Of a DNA stretch of 64,000 nt, positions 21,978-32,800 are shown in pieces. Position numbers and translations under genes: made by a program. How positions within the stretch are numbered: position 1 is the stretch's first letter; each line of letters begins with the position of its first letter. The notes beneath the pieces are model-generated. The model was not told the origin of the DNA. It saw nothing but the letters and a program-made list of their open reading frames with translations, and ran no database searches. This stretch comes from Bombyx mori (lineage: Eukaryota; Arthropoda; Insecta; Lepidoptera; Bombycidae): positions 1,998,001 through 2,062,000 of the forward strand of contig NC_085131.1 in the NCBI RefSeq assembly GCF_030269925.1, written 5' to 3'.

Positions 21978-22178
21978 TCTATACTAATATTATAAAGAGG
22001 AAAGATTTGTTTGTTTGTTTGTTTCGAATAGGCTCCGAAACTACTGGACCGATTTGAAAAATTCTTTTTCCATTAGAAGCCGACATTGTCCCTGATGAAC
22101 ATAGGCTACTTTTTTTTTTTTTTTTTGGTTTCATGTGTCTTTTAATGTTTCCGAAGCGAAGCGAGGGCGGGTCGCTAG
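21978..22178 (+). mobile_element. Lep1-like non-autonomous Helitron
   Basis: Inserted between host A and T. Starts TCTATACTAATATTATAAAG and ends GAGGGCGGGTCGCTAG after a GC-rich short hairpin (CGAAGCG). It contains the ATAGGCTCCGAAACTACTGG block typical of lepidopteran Lep1 elements. 201 bases. Confidence 0.8.
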
Positions 22179-22230
22179 TTACATAATAAAATTCCAATTT
22201 TGCATAAATTTAATAATCCATTATCGTGTT

Positions 22231-22485
22231 CAAGATTTTTTTTTATTGCTTTGATGGGTGGGTGGACGAGCCCACAGCACACCTGGTGTTAAGTGGTTAC
22301 TGGAGCACATAGACATCCACAACGTAAATGCGCCACCCACCTTGAGATATAAGTTCTAAGGTCTCAAGTATAGTTACAACGGCTGCCCCGCCCTTCAAAC
22401 CGAAACGCATTACTGCTTCACGGCAGAAATAGGCAGGGTGAGGTACCTACCCGCGCGGACTCACGAGAGGTCCTACCACCAGTAA
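22231..22485 (-). repeat. Bm1-type SINE, 5'-truncated
   Basis: The plus strand starts with a T-run followed by ATTGCTTTGATGGGTGGGTG and ends at ACCACCAGTAA. Confidence 0.85.
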
Positions 22486-22627
22486 AGAGTAAGAGAATCG
22501 TTCCTAAAAAAAAGCGATTCATAGCATCATCGTTCAGCGTTCCTTCACTGAAGGCAGTCCCATAATGGTTGGATAATTTTGTTTTGCGGCATTTAACTTC
22601 GCATTAGATTGCAGGGTAACGTTTTTT

Positions 22628-22950
22628 TTTCCTACCTATGCTGATAACCTTGAGAGGCTATATCAGCGTACCTTAACTAGTAGGTGAGCTCACGAGGCTC
22701 AAACCGGAGTGATGCTAACACTGACCCTAGCAAGAGCAGTGCTTCGTAGAGTCTACCACCGGATCGGAAACGCGACCCACTGAGAAGATCCGGCGAGAAA
22801 CTCTGTGGGTTGTGCCTGTGGGTTAATTTACTCGTCGAGCCCTTCGTCGCAAGCGACGGGTTCGACGAGAACGATGACCGGTGCTTGAGGTACCTAAAAG
22901 CACCGTTAGTGGATCGGGAGGATATGAAATGACGTGTGGGCAACGTAATG
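22628..22950 (-). mobile_element. family B LINE 3' end (long copy)
   Basis: Poly-T then CCTACCTATGCTGATAACCT on the plus strand. Extends through CTCGTCGAGCCCTTCGTCGC to the ATGACGTG block. One of the best preserved copies. Confidence 0.75.
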
Positions 22951-23010
22951 GCGTAACACAATACTGGAACGGTTTACTTGTTTACGTCGGAGTGAAGCAA
23001 GAAATATAAT

Positions 23011-23455
23011 TGAAGTCGTCGTGGCCTAAAGAATAAGACGTCCGGTGCATTCGTATATAGCGATGCAACGGTGTTCGAATCCCGCAGGCAAGTATCATTT
23101 TTTCTAATGAAATACATACTTATCAATTGTTCACGATTGACTTCCACGGTGAAGGAATAACATCGTGTAATAAAAATCAAACCCGCAAAATGATAATTTG
23201 CGTAACTACTGGTGGTACGACCTCTTGTGAGTCCGCACGGGTAAGTACCACCGCCCTGCCTATTTCTGCCGTGAAGCAGTAATGCGTTTCGGTTTGAAGG
23301 GTGGGGCAGCCGTTGTAACTATACTGAGACCTTAGAACTTAATCTCAAGGTGTGTGGCGCATTTACGTTGTAGATGTCTATGGGTTCCAGTAACCACTTA
23401 ACACCAGGTGGGCTGAGAGCTCGTCCACACATCTAGGCAATAAAAAAAAACAAAA
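23011..23455 (+). repeat. Bm1-type SINE, full length
   Basis: Head GAAGTCGTCGTGGCCTAAAG, box B-like GGTGTTCGAATCCCGC, complete body and AATAAAAAAAAAC tail. Confidence 0.9.
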
Positions 23456-23479
23456 AAAAAATCTTATTAAGATAGGTAC

Positions 23480-23640
23480 ATGAGCTTAAGGCCACTTGGT
23501 GCCAAGTGGTTAGCGAAGATCATAAACGGGAATGCCTCCATCCACTTTATCAAGGCGGTCTTACTCTTCAAACCAAAACGCATGACCTCCTTCGTGGCAG
23601 AAATTGGCAGGATGGTGGTTCCTACCCTCAAGAGAAATTT
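23480..23640 (-). repeat. old Bm1 fragment
   Basis: Recognisable only by CTTCAAACCAAAACGCATGA and GGCAGAAATTGGCAGGATGG on the plus strand. Confidence 0.55.
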
Positions 23641-25760
23641 CTAGCATAAGGATCTGTTAAACATCTTTAATGAAAATAAATAAAACTATTAATATGAATA
23701 CTATATATTTTATATCCATTTACATTAACTGGCGTATTTACAAAGCTTCACATTTATCACAGTCTCATATCATAATTATTATTTGCACCCACACATTTTA
23801 TTTTTGTTTCGCAGTGAAGCCTCTTTGGGCGAGAACGTGAGGGGGTAAAAATCACGAAGGCGAACTTCTGTCGCGTAAAGGACGGAAAACAGCTCTCTCC
23901 CTCTCACGTGGCGGCTCAAAGAAGTTGCACTTCTGTCACGTGTAGTCATCTCTTATATACAGTTCGGGTCTCGCATCGCGAATCACACGATAATGAACCG
24001 AAAACTACATTATATTAGGGTCGGTAAACGAAAAACTACATGTATATTCGCTAATTTATCAACTACAATTAAATAACCGGCAACCAGACAAGACGGTCGG
24101 TCACAGAACGAACTAAAAATTAGTCGCCAGGAATTTTAGCTCAATGTTTATATACGATCACTGCCCCTCGTGTGTATTGTGTGTAATTTGTGATAAAATT
24201 AAATGTATCTACTAGGATTTTTTTATTTAGAATTTCTTTCACGTCGAGCCAAATGTCGATAAGAACGCGCGATGTACTATCGCTCAGCTAACGCAAATAG
24301 TTTTTTGATGTGCTGATAAAGAATCTTCAATGTCAATAGTTAACTTGATGGTCTATTATAGTATTTGTTATCCTTTGGTTTTTGCGAATTGTGGACGTAA
24401 TTAAAAGTACTTTTAAGGTTTAATATCGCGATTAATGTTGCATATTGAATACTTTATCAGGTGTTTGTTCGTCGCGACATTACAATTTTGTTCTAACTAC
24501 CGTCTGTTTTTTTTTATATATAAAAAAAATATATCAAGACATTAACCCTTTTAGTGCTGAGTTTATTTTCATATATTTTAGTATAGTAAGAAATTGCTAA
24601 AGGAATAAAAAAAAATGTATTTTATAAACAGCAATTTTAAACGGTAATTTATAAATTTTATTAATTTATTAAAAACGTTAGACATGCACACGCTAAGACA
24701 CGTCCGTACAGGTCGATACCTAATACAGATCTATAATCAAACTGCGCAATAGTCGGTATTCCGACGCTTCGCGGTTTGTACACATCAATAGAGTCGATCT
24801 ATCGACGCGCTCTAGTGCTTAACCGTAAAAGTAGTTTTAATTATGTCGCATTTTTAGCTAAGCGACGATACATACGCGTCTAATTGTCGTCTATAGCACG
24901 TAGCAATTTAACCCCAAATGACGTCACGCGCAAATTTCGTTCCGTCGAGTTTTGTAGTTTACGCGACAAATTAAAAACCCGAGTGCGGTGCGGTTCCCTA
25001 TTTTTAAACTACACAAATAATAGTAACAATTAGGCCTCAGAATGCTTTATAAGAAATTAAAAAAAAATTGCAGTCACACAGGTAAATTAAAGACAGGAGT
25101 GGGATGAAGGTGATATGATACAATTTGTTAATTTTGTGAAAAACTTTTGTGACTTGTACTTTTTCTTCGTAAACAACTCCTTCATCGCATGCAATTTAGC
25201 CTTTAAACCCGGAGTTTTAAGGTCTAATATGGTTTATAAGCACATAACACCTTCATTCAATATAAAAACTAAAAAATCTTAAAAATGATACTTAACCCCT
25301 TAATCCACTCATGTCTTCAATTATTACTGTCGTGAAATAATTGCTTTTATTCATTTTAAACTGTCGAGTCGACCTTGAAACCGGAACGCGACTAATGGTT
25401 TCCATGTTTGCTGTCCATTGCCGGCCGGTTCATTTGCCATTCAATATATTATCGATGGTCGAAATCGCCTCCATATCTTTAGGATTGTCTTTGCTTTACT
25501 GGATAAGCTCACTTAAAATAACAAGTTGACTTTAATTGACTTTTCTCCATGCCAACACGACCGATTACCTCCTACCCTACAAAAATGACGTGAGCGTAAA
25601 TTTTGTCATCGTTACAACCAAAAGGTCGGATGCGACACATTAGATCTAGTAATTGTTTCAAATGTATTTTTCTTAGATTTACGAACGTCATCACGGTCTG
25701 CGTGATAAGCGGTTAGCGAACTCCGTGCACACGTCAACGTGAATGACGCTGCTGGCTTTG
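23641..25760. other. gene-poor intergenic stretch
   Basis: Between IFT46 and the CGRRF1-like gene. Contains a CACGTG-rich interrupted inverted repeat at about 23,815-23,945 and a TGACGTCA palindrome near 24,918. No coding exon, dispersed repeat or RNA gene could be supported. The 62-codon open frame at 25341-25529 looks fortuitous. Confidence 0.35.
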
Positions 25761-25768
25761 AGACATAC

Positions 25769-25827
25769 ACAAATTTGAGTTAACTCTTACGCTATCGAGA
25801 ACGTTAAAAAACTCCCACTAAGCACAC
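25769..25827. repeat. solo end of the 161-bp MITE family
   Basis: Matches the right arm of the element at 57996-58156 (TTACGCTATCGAGAACGTTA followed by AAAAACTCCCACTAAGCAC). No opposite arm is visible nearby. Confidence 0.6.
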
Positions 25828-25927
25828 AGGTCAAAGGTATTGTTTATTTCGAATCATATATCGCTACAAGGCTCAGCCTCTACTGGATCCTGAGTCTGTA
25901 ATGGGTGACCGCTTCCGAAGGTGAAGA

Positions 25928-26468
25928 CATATCGCACATACGGTGCGATAACGTCACTTATGCAAATTATGTAATTTTTCAGGAGTAACGTTGGAAAATT
26001 CAACATATTATTATATAATTCTTATCGACGCTTGAAAGGCAAAAGTGACTAAGCGACAATTCGTGAAATTTACAGTAGACTCATTTAAAGTTGAAATTAA
26101 TTAAAAATATACCTGAGAAATACCTGAAAAAAATCTATTTTAACGAATCTAGCTGTATGATTGAAATGATTTTAATATACCTAGATATATATATTTTTTT
26201 GCGCATTGAATATGGTTATTGCTTAACATTTATGTACAAAGCAGTTATTGTCGCTTAGTCACGTTCGCCTTTCAAGCGTCGATATAGAGGTTCTGCTAGA
26301 CTGTAGAAATAAAATGATAATATTTAAACTAAAAACTTTATCAGTAAAAGCAAAAATCTCTCTTGTCTCACTATAACTAATAACTAAAAAAATGTATTTT
26401 CTCATACTCAGTTCAGTGTTACAAAAAAAATTTCATAAGTGACTTTATAGCACCGTATGTGGGATATG
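25928..26468. mobile_element. compound palindromic MITE-like element
   Basis: The outer 35-base arms at 25928-25962 and 26434-26468 are inverse complements with about four mismatches (core CACATACGGTGC). A second inner pair, about 26,022-26,060 and 26,247-26,286, is also inverted (TCGACGCTTGAAAGGC / GCCTTTCAAGCGTCGA). No open frame lies between them. Probably a non-autonomous DNA transposon, family unknown. Confidence 0.65.
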
Positions 26469-27317
26469 ACGAGTTTCTGAAAACGATGACACTAAAAATA
26501 TCGACAAATAAAAAAATGGAGTTTTTTTTTAACTGCACGCAATGGAACTCGTCTGAAATTCCATCGACGCACCGGGTCGACGACCTCGCGAGTTCCTAAC
26601 ACGTAGTCGGGAGGGTACGTGACGCTCGCGGTCGCAGCCGACAGACATTATACGTATTAACTAGTAATGTCTTTTATTCACAAAAATCACTTGAACATTT
26701 TTTTTTTTTGTTCCAACACTCGTTTTGCTATTTATTCAATATTCACACAGCGCTCTTCTAACATCAAAGACGTTTAAGTCGACTATCTTCGTTCCTTTTC
26801 GCCCTCACTGAAAATGAAAAAGTTTTTTTTTAAAGTTCACCGCCGACACAATTAACACGGAATAATTTTATGTTAATCTGTACTAGTGGTCGCGTACTAG
26901 TCGAAATTGGACTTTTTGGCGGGAACGCGAGGAGTGAAGTTGTGTGATTTGTTTTATTTTGTCTATTTAGTCTTTCTTCGGGTTTAAATGTGTAATAATG
27001 GTGGTTTATTAACTGTTTAATATCTGTGAAAGTGCACAAATGCGGGAAAATGAAATAAAACCGCTGGACGTAACTTCTCGGGATCCTCCAAAAAGTCCAC
27101 TGAAAAAATCTTAGTAAATGACCACCATTTTACTGAGATTATATTTCATCCCGTATCATCTCATTTAATTTCATCCCAGTTGATTAATGTCTCAAATTAA
27201 TCATCTTCATTTAATTTCACTCCATAATATCATTTTTCATAAAAATATGAATATAAATTAAAATAAGACATGACTTAAAGGTCTCAGTTACCAGGTCATA
27301 AAATCCCTTTAAAAAAA
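26469..27317. other. intergenic with a CpG-rich patch
   Basis: Positions 26,565-26,650 are CpG-rich against an AT-rich background and could mark a promoter or noncoding exon. The minus strand there opens a 39-codon ATG frame (MSVGCDRERHVPSRL...) that I cannot identify. Nothing else recognised. Confidence 0.3.
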
Positions 27318-27739
27318 AGTAGTCGAAATTCGACTATAATTTTGATTTTTGATTAATTGAAATTAACATTGAAATTAGTTAATAATTTTGAACATGATTA
27401 TGGTTCCATTATCAAGGACAATACTTCTATAAGCACAGATTTCGTCAAGACTCCACTATATACAAATAATACTAAAGAGAAACAATATTAATCTATACTC
27501 AATTTGACCACAGACTTTAACAATATACATGCGTGTGTGTGTGTGTGTCAAATACATGGTAGTGTGTGTAATGTTTTTTATTGATTTAAGGTATTATTAA
27601 TGCATAATTGAAAAAAAAATTAACATTTTGCACTTCTTCTCTATATTCTCTATAAGTGTGGGAAATTTCATACTTCTCCGTCAGCGCATTTTTCGTGAAA
27701 AGGGGTACAAAGTTTTTGCTTCACTTATTAATATATAGA
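27318..27739 (-). mobile_element. 420-bp Helitron family, copy 4 (diverged, 3' end lost)
   Basis: The minus strand starts TCTATATATTAATAAGTGAAG after host A and retains the terminal hairpin AGTCGAATTTCGACT, but the final CTAG is gone. A (TG)n run at about 27,532-27,550 replaces the ACGCACACACGC block of the other copies. Confidence 0.7.
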
Positions 27740-28191
27740 TTGTAAGTTTGTGTGTGTGAGCCTCAAGGATTTTTTCGATTCGAAGGGTAGTTGTCATTTT
27801 TTGACCAGACATAGAGACAAAAAGGAAGAGGTTATCAAATCGATATGGTTTATATTTCGAGGGGTGAAAAACTATGTACTTGGTTTAAACGACATTTTTG
27901 CAAATTACATGGGACCCATTTAGAGTTTAAAATTTGGATTTTTTTTTATAACAAAATACTTCTTCAGCTACGTGAATGGAGTAAACTTAATTGAAGTTCA
28001 ATTAAAAACATCGAACTGTTGATGCTGCTAATACCAAATAAAACGCACCTTTAATTACAAAAAATAATGTCGCGTATTAAGCGAAATTTCGCTTAAGTCA
28101 AGTAGCCTTTTACCTCTCGATTAGAAAATTTTAAACGATGCACTTTACCAGATTCTCCCTTGAAAATTTCATTAAAATCGGTTCTCATTCG
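27740..28191. other. intergenic, nothing recognised
   Basis: AT-rich. No gene or repeat recognised. Confidence 0.3.
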
Positions 28192-28395
28192 TTTTTTTTT
28201 TGAGGAAGGAATACCCAATGCCCTTTCCAGTTTCACCAGGACATGTGGGTGAGTTCGGGCTTTGCCACGAGTAGTGGGATTGACTAACAGCTGCCCGAGC
28301 GCCTCCGAAGGTCAGCACAAGGGCAGTTGTTATCGAAATCCGCTGAGTAGATCCGGCGTGATACTCAGCGGGCCGATATTATGGGGATTAGGTTT
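28192..28395 (-). mobile_element. probable LINE 3' end, distant relative of family B
   Basis: The plus strand begins with a T-run and contains CCGCTGAGTAGATCCGGCGTG, echoing the family B CCACTGAGAAGATCCGGCGAG. The rest differs. Confidence 0.45.
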
Positions 28396-28578
28396 TAACT
28401 CATTTGACAGACATGTCGCATAGTTCAATACTCCTCCGGACGTTTTATCCTGTAGGTCCCGACTTTTCACATTAAATGAGCCAAGGAGATTCAGTATATC
28501 TACCGTCGTCGCTACCGGCCAGAGGCAGAGATACAGCTATGGCTCTCCAAAAACCTACCATTCGTGGCCAAGTGACAG

Positions 28579-29377
28579 TGTGGCGGGTAGCCATCATACG
28601 ACGCAAGATAATTGACAGATGCCTGAATCTCGCTTACGACATTTTCAAGATAAAGCGCATATATACAAGTTCCGAACAACAACATTCGGACCGTCGGTCT
28701 ACCGAGCAATAACACCTGCTCGGTGGAAGATCTTCCCTTTGTCGTATATTCCCAAAACTGGTGACCTGCGACGTGATGTGAACACGCAACCTTCTGATTC
28801 ATCATCAGCGCATCAAGAACTTCGGCTACCACAATCCCCGCATTCTCGCAGATAAAAGCACGTCATTGACAGTCGTCCCACAGCAAGCCAGCATCGCGGC
28901 CTCAACAGGACCATCGCAGCCGACTCACCGCGCTTCCTGGTCCTACGGCACGCAACTTCACTGCCTCATCACGCCGCAACAGTTCATCGCAGCCCACGAC
29001 CGGATCATCAACGCTTGGGGTCACACATCTCCGGCGTGGCAGCTCTGCACACATGGACTACTGGCGACACGCACGCAGCATTCAAGCTCAGTCTCGACTC
29101 ACCGCAGACTTCGAGCAGCACTGGCCCTTGCAAGCTAATCTCAGCACGGACAACTCTAATTAAAAATGACACGACCTTCAGTCTCGGAGGGGAGTGATGT
29201 GGCGGGTAGCCATCATACGACGCAAGATAATTGACAGATGCCTGAATCTCGCTTACGACATTTTCAAGATAAAGCGCATATATACAAGTTCCGAACAACA
29301 ACATTCGGACCGTCGGTCTACCGAGCAATAACACCTGCTCGGTGGAAGATCTTCCCTTTGTCGTATATTCCCAAAAC
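28579..29377 (+). mobile_element. miniature LTR retrotransposon (TRIM-like), gypsy-type
   Basis: Two LTRs of 180 bases (28579-28758 and 29198-29377) appear identical, start TGTGGCGGG and end CCCAAAAC. The interior is only 439 bases. Directly after the left LTR is TGGTGACCTGCGACGTGATG, like primer-binding and leader sequence of gypsy-group elements. Directly before the right LTR is the purine tract GGAGGGGAG. No gag or pol frame remains, so it is non-autonomous. Identical LTRs imply recent insertion. Confidence 0.75.
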
Positions 29378-29426
29378 AGCTCATACTTTCAGACTTCATA
29401 CCTCGACGATGAAGAGAGCATTCACT

Positions 29427-29432
29427 TTTATT
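29427..29432 (-). terminator. candidate poly(A) signal of the CGRRF1-like gene
   Basis: AATAAA on the minus strand about 270 bases after the stop codon, beyond the family B copy in the presumed 3' UTR. Confidence 0.3.
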
Positions 29433-29444
29433 CCATAATCTACC

Positions 29445-29655
29445 TTTTTTTTTCCTACCTAAGCTGATAGCCTTGAAAGGCTATTTCAGCGTAACCTTAA
29501 CTAGTAGGTGAGCTCACGGGGCTCAAACCAGAGTGATGCTAACGCTGACCCTAGCAAAAGCAGTGCTTCGCAGAATCTACCACCGGATCGGAAACGCGAC
29601 CCACTGAGAAGATCCGGCGAGAAACTCAATGGGCTATGTCTTTGGGATAATCCAC
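29445..29655 (-). mobile_element. family B LINE 3' end, in presumed 3' UTR
   Basis: Poly-T, then CCTACCTAAGCTGATAGCC. It ends about 45 bases from the stop codon of the CGRRF1-like gene and on the same strand, so it may be part of the mature mRNA. Confidence 0.7.
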
Positions 29656-29701
29656 CTAGCTACTCCCAAAACACCCACCTCGTTATCCTAGTAGCCTCAG
29701 T

Positions 29702-29847
29702 CTAGTGGTAATGGAACAGATTGAAGAGCCTCCTGTTGAAAGGGAAACGCTGCTGCTGCTTCAGTTCCGAGAGAGGTTCCTCTTCGTTTCTTATGCAGAA
29801 ATAGCTGGTGATCGCGCTACGACAGATCGGGCACTTGTCCAGTTTTG
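29702..29847 (-). CDS. CGRRF1: CGRRF1-like last exon: second half of RING
   Basis: Acceptor ATTCCAG|CAAAACTGG. Encodes PKLDKCPICRSAITSYFCIR and then a 28-residue tail ending NRRLFNLFHYH and stop TAG. The CPIC supplies the last RING zinc ligands. Enters phase 1. Confidence 0.85.
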
Positions 29848-32800
29848 CTGGAATTAAAAATTAAACAAAACATAGAATAAAATCCTCTGAGTGATAGGTC
29901 CCCTTATTCTGGTTCCCCGTTCTATTCCAAGGAAGAGATGTCGTTTCTCGGTTTCTTTTCGAAATAAAAAGGACCAAAGTCTCAAATGTTTTGAGTGGAG
30001 TTTAACATATCAGGCCACATTCTGTGTGTTCACGATCCACCTAGTATAGGGGTTATCAAGGCCCATAAGCGTGTACAAATCCACCTTAAGATGGTATTCT
30101 CATATTCTTTTATAATTTACTGCTTTGGTGGACGGGATCACGGACATCTACAACGTAAATACAGTCACCTACCTTGAGATATTAGTTCTAAGGTCTTAGT
30201 ATAGTTACAACGGCTGCTCCACCCTTCAAACCGAAACGCATTACTGCTTCACGGCAGAAATAGGCAGGGTGGTGGTACCTACCCTCGCGGACTCACAAGA
30301 GGTCCTACCACCAGTAATTATGCAAATTATAATTTTGCGGGTTTTATTTTTATTATACGATGTTATTCTTTTACTGTGGATGTCAATCATTTATTTATTA
30401 AGTACGCATTTGTTAAATACAATTGTATTTTGCAACGACTATCCTAACCAACCCATCCCGCAAATCACCTGTGGAATAACCTAATTAGATTTCCGAAGCA
30501 ACTATCCGTGTAAGCTTATCGCAATTTCCAAACCAAGAGTTTAAGTAGGGCGCAATCCCACCAGCCAAACTTTAACAATTTAAGATATAGTTTTCACTTA
30601 GAATACAGAATAAGCCTTTCTTCTCGCGGACACTCTCAAACACGATGGACCGACCTCATAAAATCTGTGACTCACTGCAACATAAATGATTGTTCTCATT
30701 CTACGAAACACCGTGCCACATGGTGTCGCATCGCGAGAGCATCGGTATCGCAGGATCTGACTAATGCATGATCACGATCACTCTGTCAAGAGTGTACGAC
30801 TAGGATAATAGTAAAAACCCTGTTTCTCTCTGTTCTCTCTCTCTGTCAGTCTCTGTTCTTAGAGTTTTCAATATAATGATGTATTCGGCGATAAAGATGG
30901 AGAGTCCATTCCCCGGGAATACGTTTATCTTTGAAGAGGCACCGTGGATGCCATTATTCAAACTGATAGATAGGCCTGAACTATGAGCAGTTTCCTTGAG
31001 ATGTTCTCAAAATCGTTTTCCTATTATGTCAGCCGTTTTATTAGCTGATTACAGAGGCGCATCACGATCGATAACTGAGGTCGATCCCAAGGTTCGGTTC
31101 AAAACGCCGCCTTAACCGTTATGAATTGTAATCATTTTAGGGCGGTTCTGTAGTCGAAGATGCGATATGACTTTGATTTTGTTTTTTTGTCCTATCTATG
31201 CTGATAGCCTTGAGAGGCTACTTTAGCGTAACCTTAACTAGTAGGTGAGCTCACGGGGCTCAAAGCTAACGACCTTGCTAACACGAACCCTAACAAGAGC
31301 AGTGCTTCGCAGAATCTACCACCGGATCGGAAACGCAACCCACTGAGAAGATCCGGCGAGAAACTCAGTGGGCTGTGTCTGTGGGTTAATTTACGACGTC
31401 AGTGGTCCGTGCGGGTAGGTACCACTACCCTGCCTATTTCTGCCGTGAAGCAGTGATGCGTTTCGGTTTGAAGGGTGGGGCAGCCGTTGTAACTTGCGAC
31501 CTTAGAACTTATATCTCAAGTGGGTGGCGCATCTACGTTGTAGATATCTATGGGCTCCAGTAACCACTTAACACCAGGTGGGCTGTGAGCTCGTCCACCC
31601 ATCTAAGCAATAAAAAAAACGCATTTCAAGGATGAAAATAATTGTGACTTCTTGTGCGTTTATTTAAATGTTTTGTCATAGCATAGCATTACAGTGGGAC
31701 GCAACCCTAAAATTGATTGGTTCTCGGACACGGATTCTCCGCTGACCCGTGCCATTCGTTCGCCCATTGAATGCATTATAGGTTTTTAATCTCTTAAATA
31801 GAAAACGAATTATTGTATCTATTGATCGATTGTAAAATTTAATTAGACCATTAATGAACGTTTCGAGGGCATTTTTAATACGCTTTTATTAGCTTCAGAC
31901 GTATGTATGTTTGTTTGTAACGGAATCTTTGAACATGATTCTGACCCCCTTCAAAACGTCGGATTAACTCGAAATTAAGTATACTTATTAAGGACCGATG
32001 ACAATACAATATTTAAAAAAAAAATTAAAAAATTTAAATTCAAATAAAAAATGAAAAATAAATGATAGTTTAAAAAAAAAACTAACAAAATACGCTTTTA
32101 TAGAAAAACCAACTAAAAAATTGAAAATAAATTTGCGTAGAATATGAGTAGAAGGGTTTATTTTGATAATATCTTGAAAAGCACCCCACGCTTTTTACAA
32201 TAAAATCATTTTTTCTAATTAATTCAAATTTATTAAAATTTATTTTCTATTTTTTAGTTGAATTTTCTATAAAAGCGTATTTTGTTCGTTTTTTTTAAAC
32301 TATTATTTTTTTTAAAGTTGAAACAAAATAAAATGGAATTCAATTAAAGTTTAAAAATGCAGTGAGTCGGTTTTCCGATGCTCCGCTGGGATAAGAACAA
32401 ATAACAAGTTATGTAATTTTATTTATTTAATTATTCAATATCTTTTATTTCACACACGCAAACGAACGCTAAAATTTTAGCGTGAATCATTATTTATTTA
32501 TGAAGCCACAGAAAAATATAACGATTTCTACAATAGTGATGAGAAGAATTAAGTACAAAGGTAATTGCTTGTTTGCGGATTCATTGTGCTCCCGGAATTG
32601 CTGATGTCCATGAGCGACAGTGACCACTTACCAGGAAGCGGGCCGCGCGCTTGTCTGTCTATAAAGGTAATAAAAATATTTTACGTTTCGGAGATATTAT
32701 TCACTGAATCATCTATAAACTATACATACATACCCATTCGTATATACCAGAGGTACTCAAATTGTTTTGGGTCGAATTTTTTTTTTAACCCCAATTTTTT

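Noticed and set aside
27532..27550. (TG)n run as a possible regulatory microsatellite
   Set aside because: It lies in the CA-rich block of a Helitron copy and is best explained as expansion within that element.
28619..28855. Open frames of 78-108 codons across the miniature LTR element
   Set aside because: They run through LTR sequence on both strands and repeat in both LTRs; no gag or pol domain is readable.
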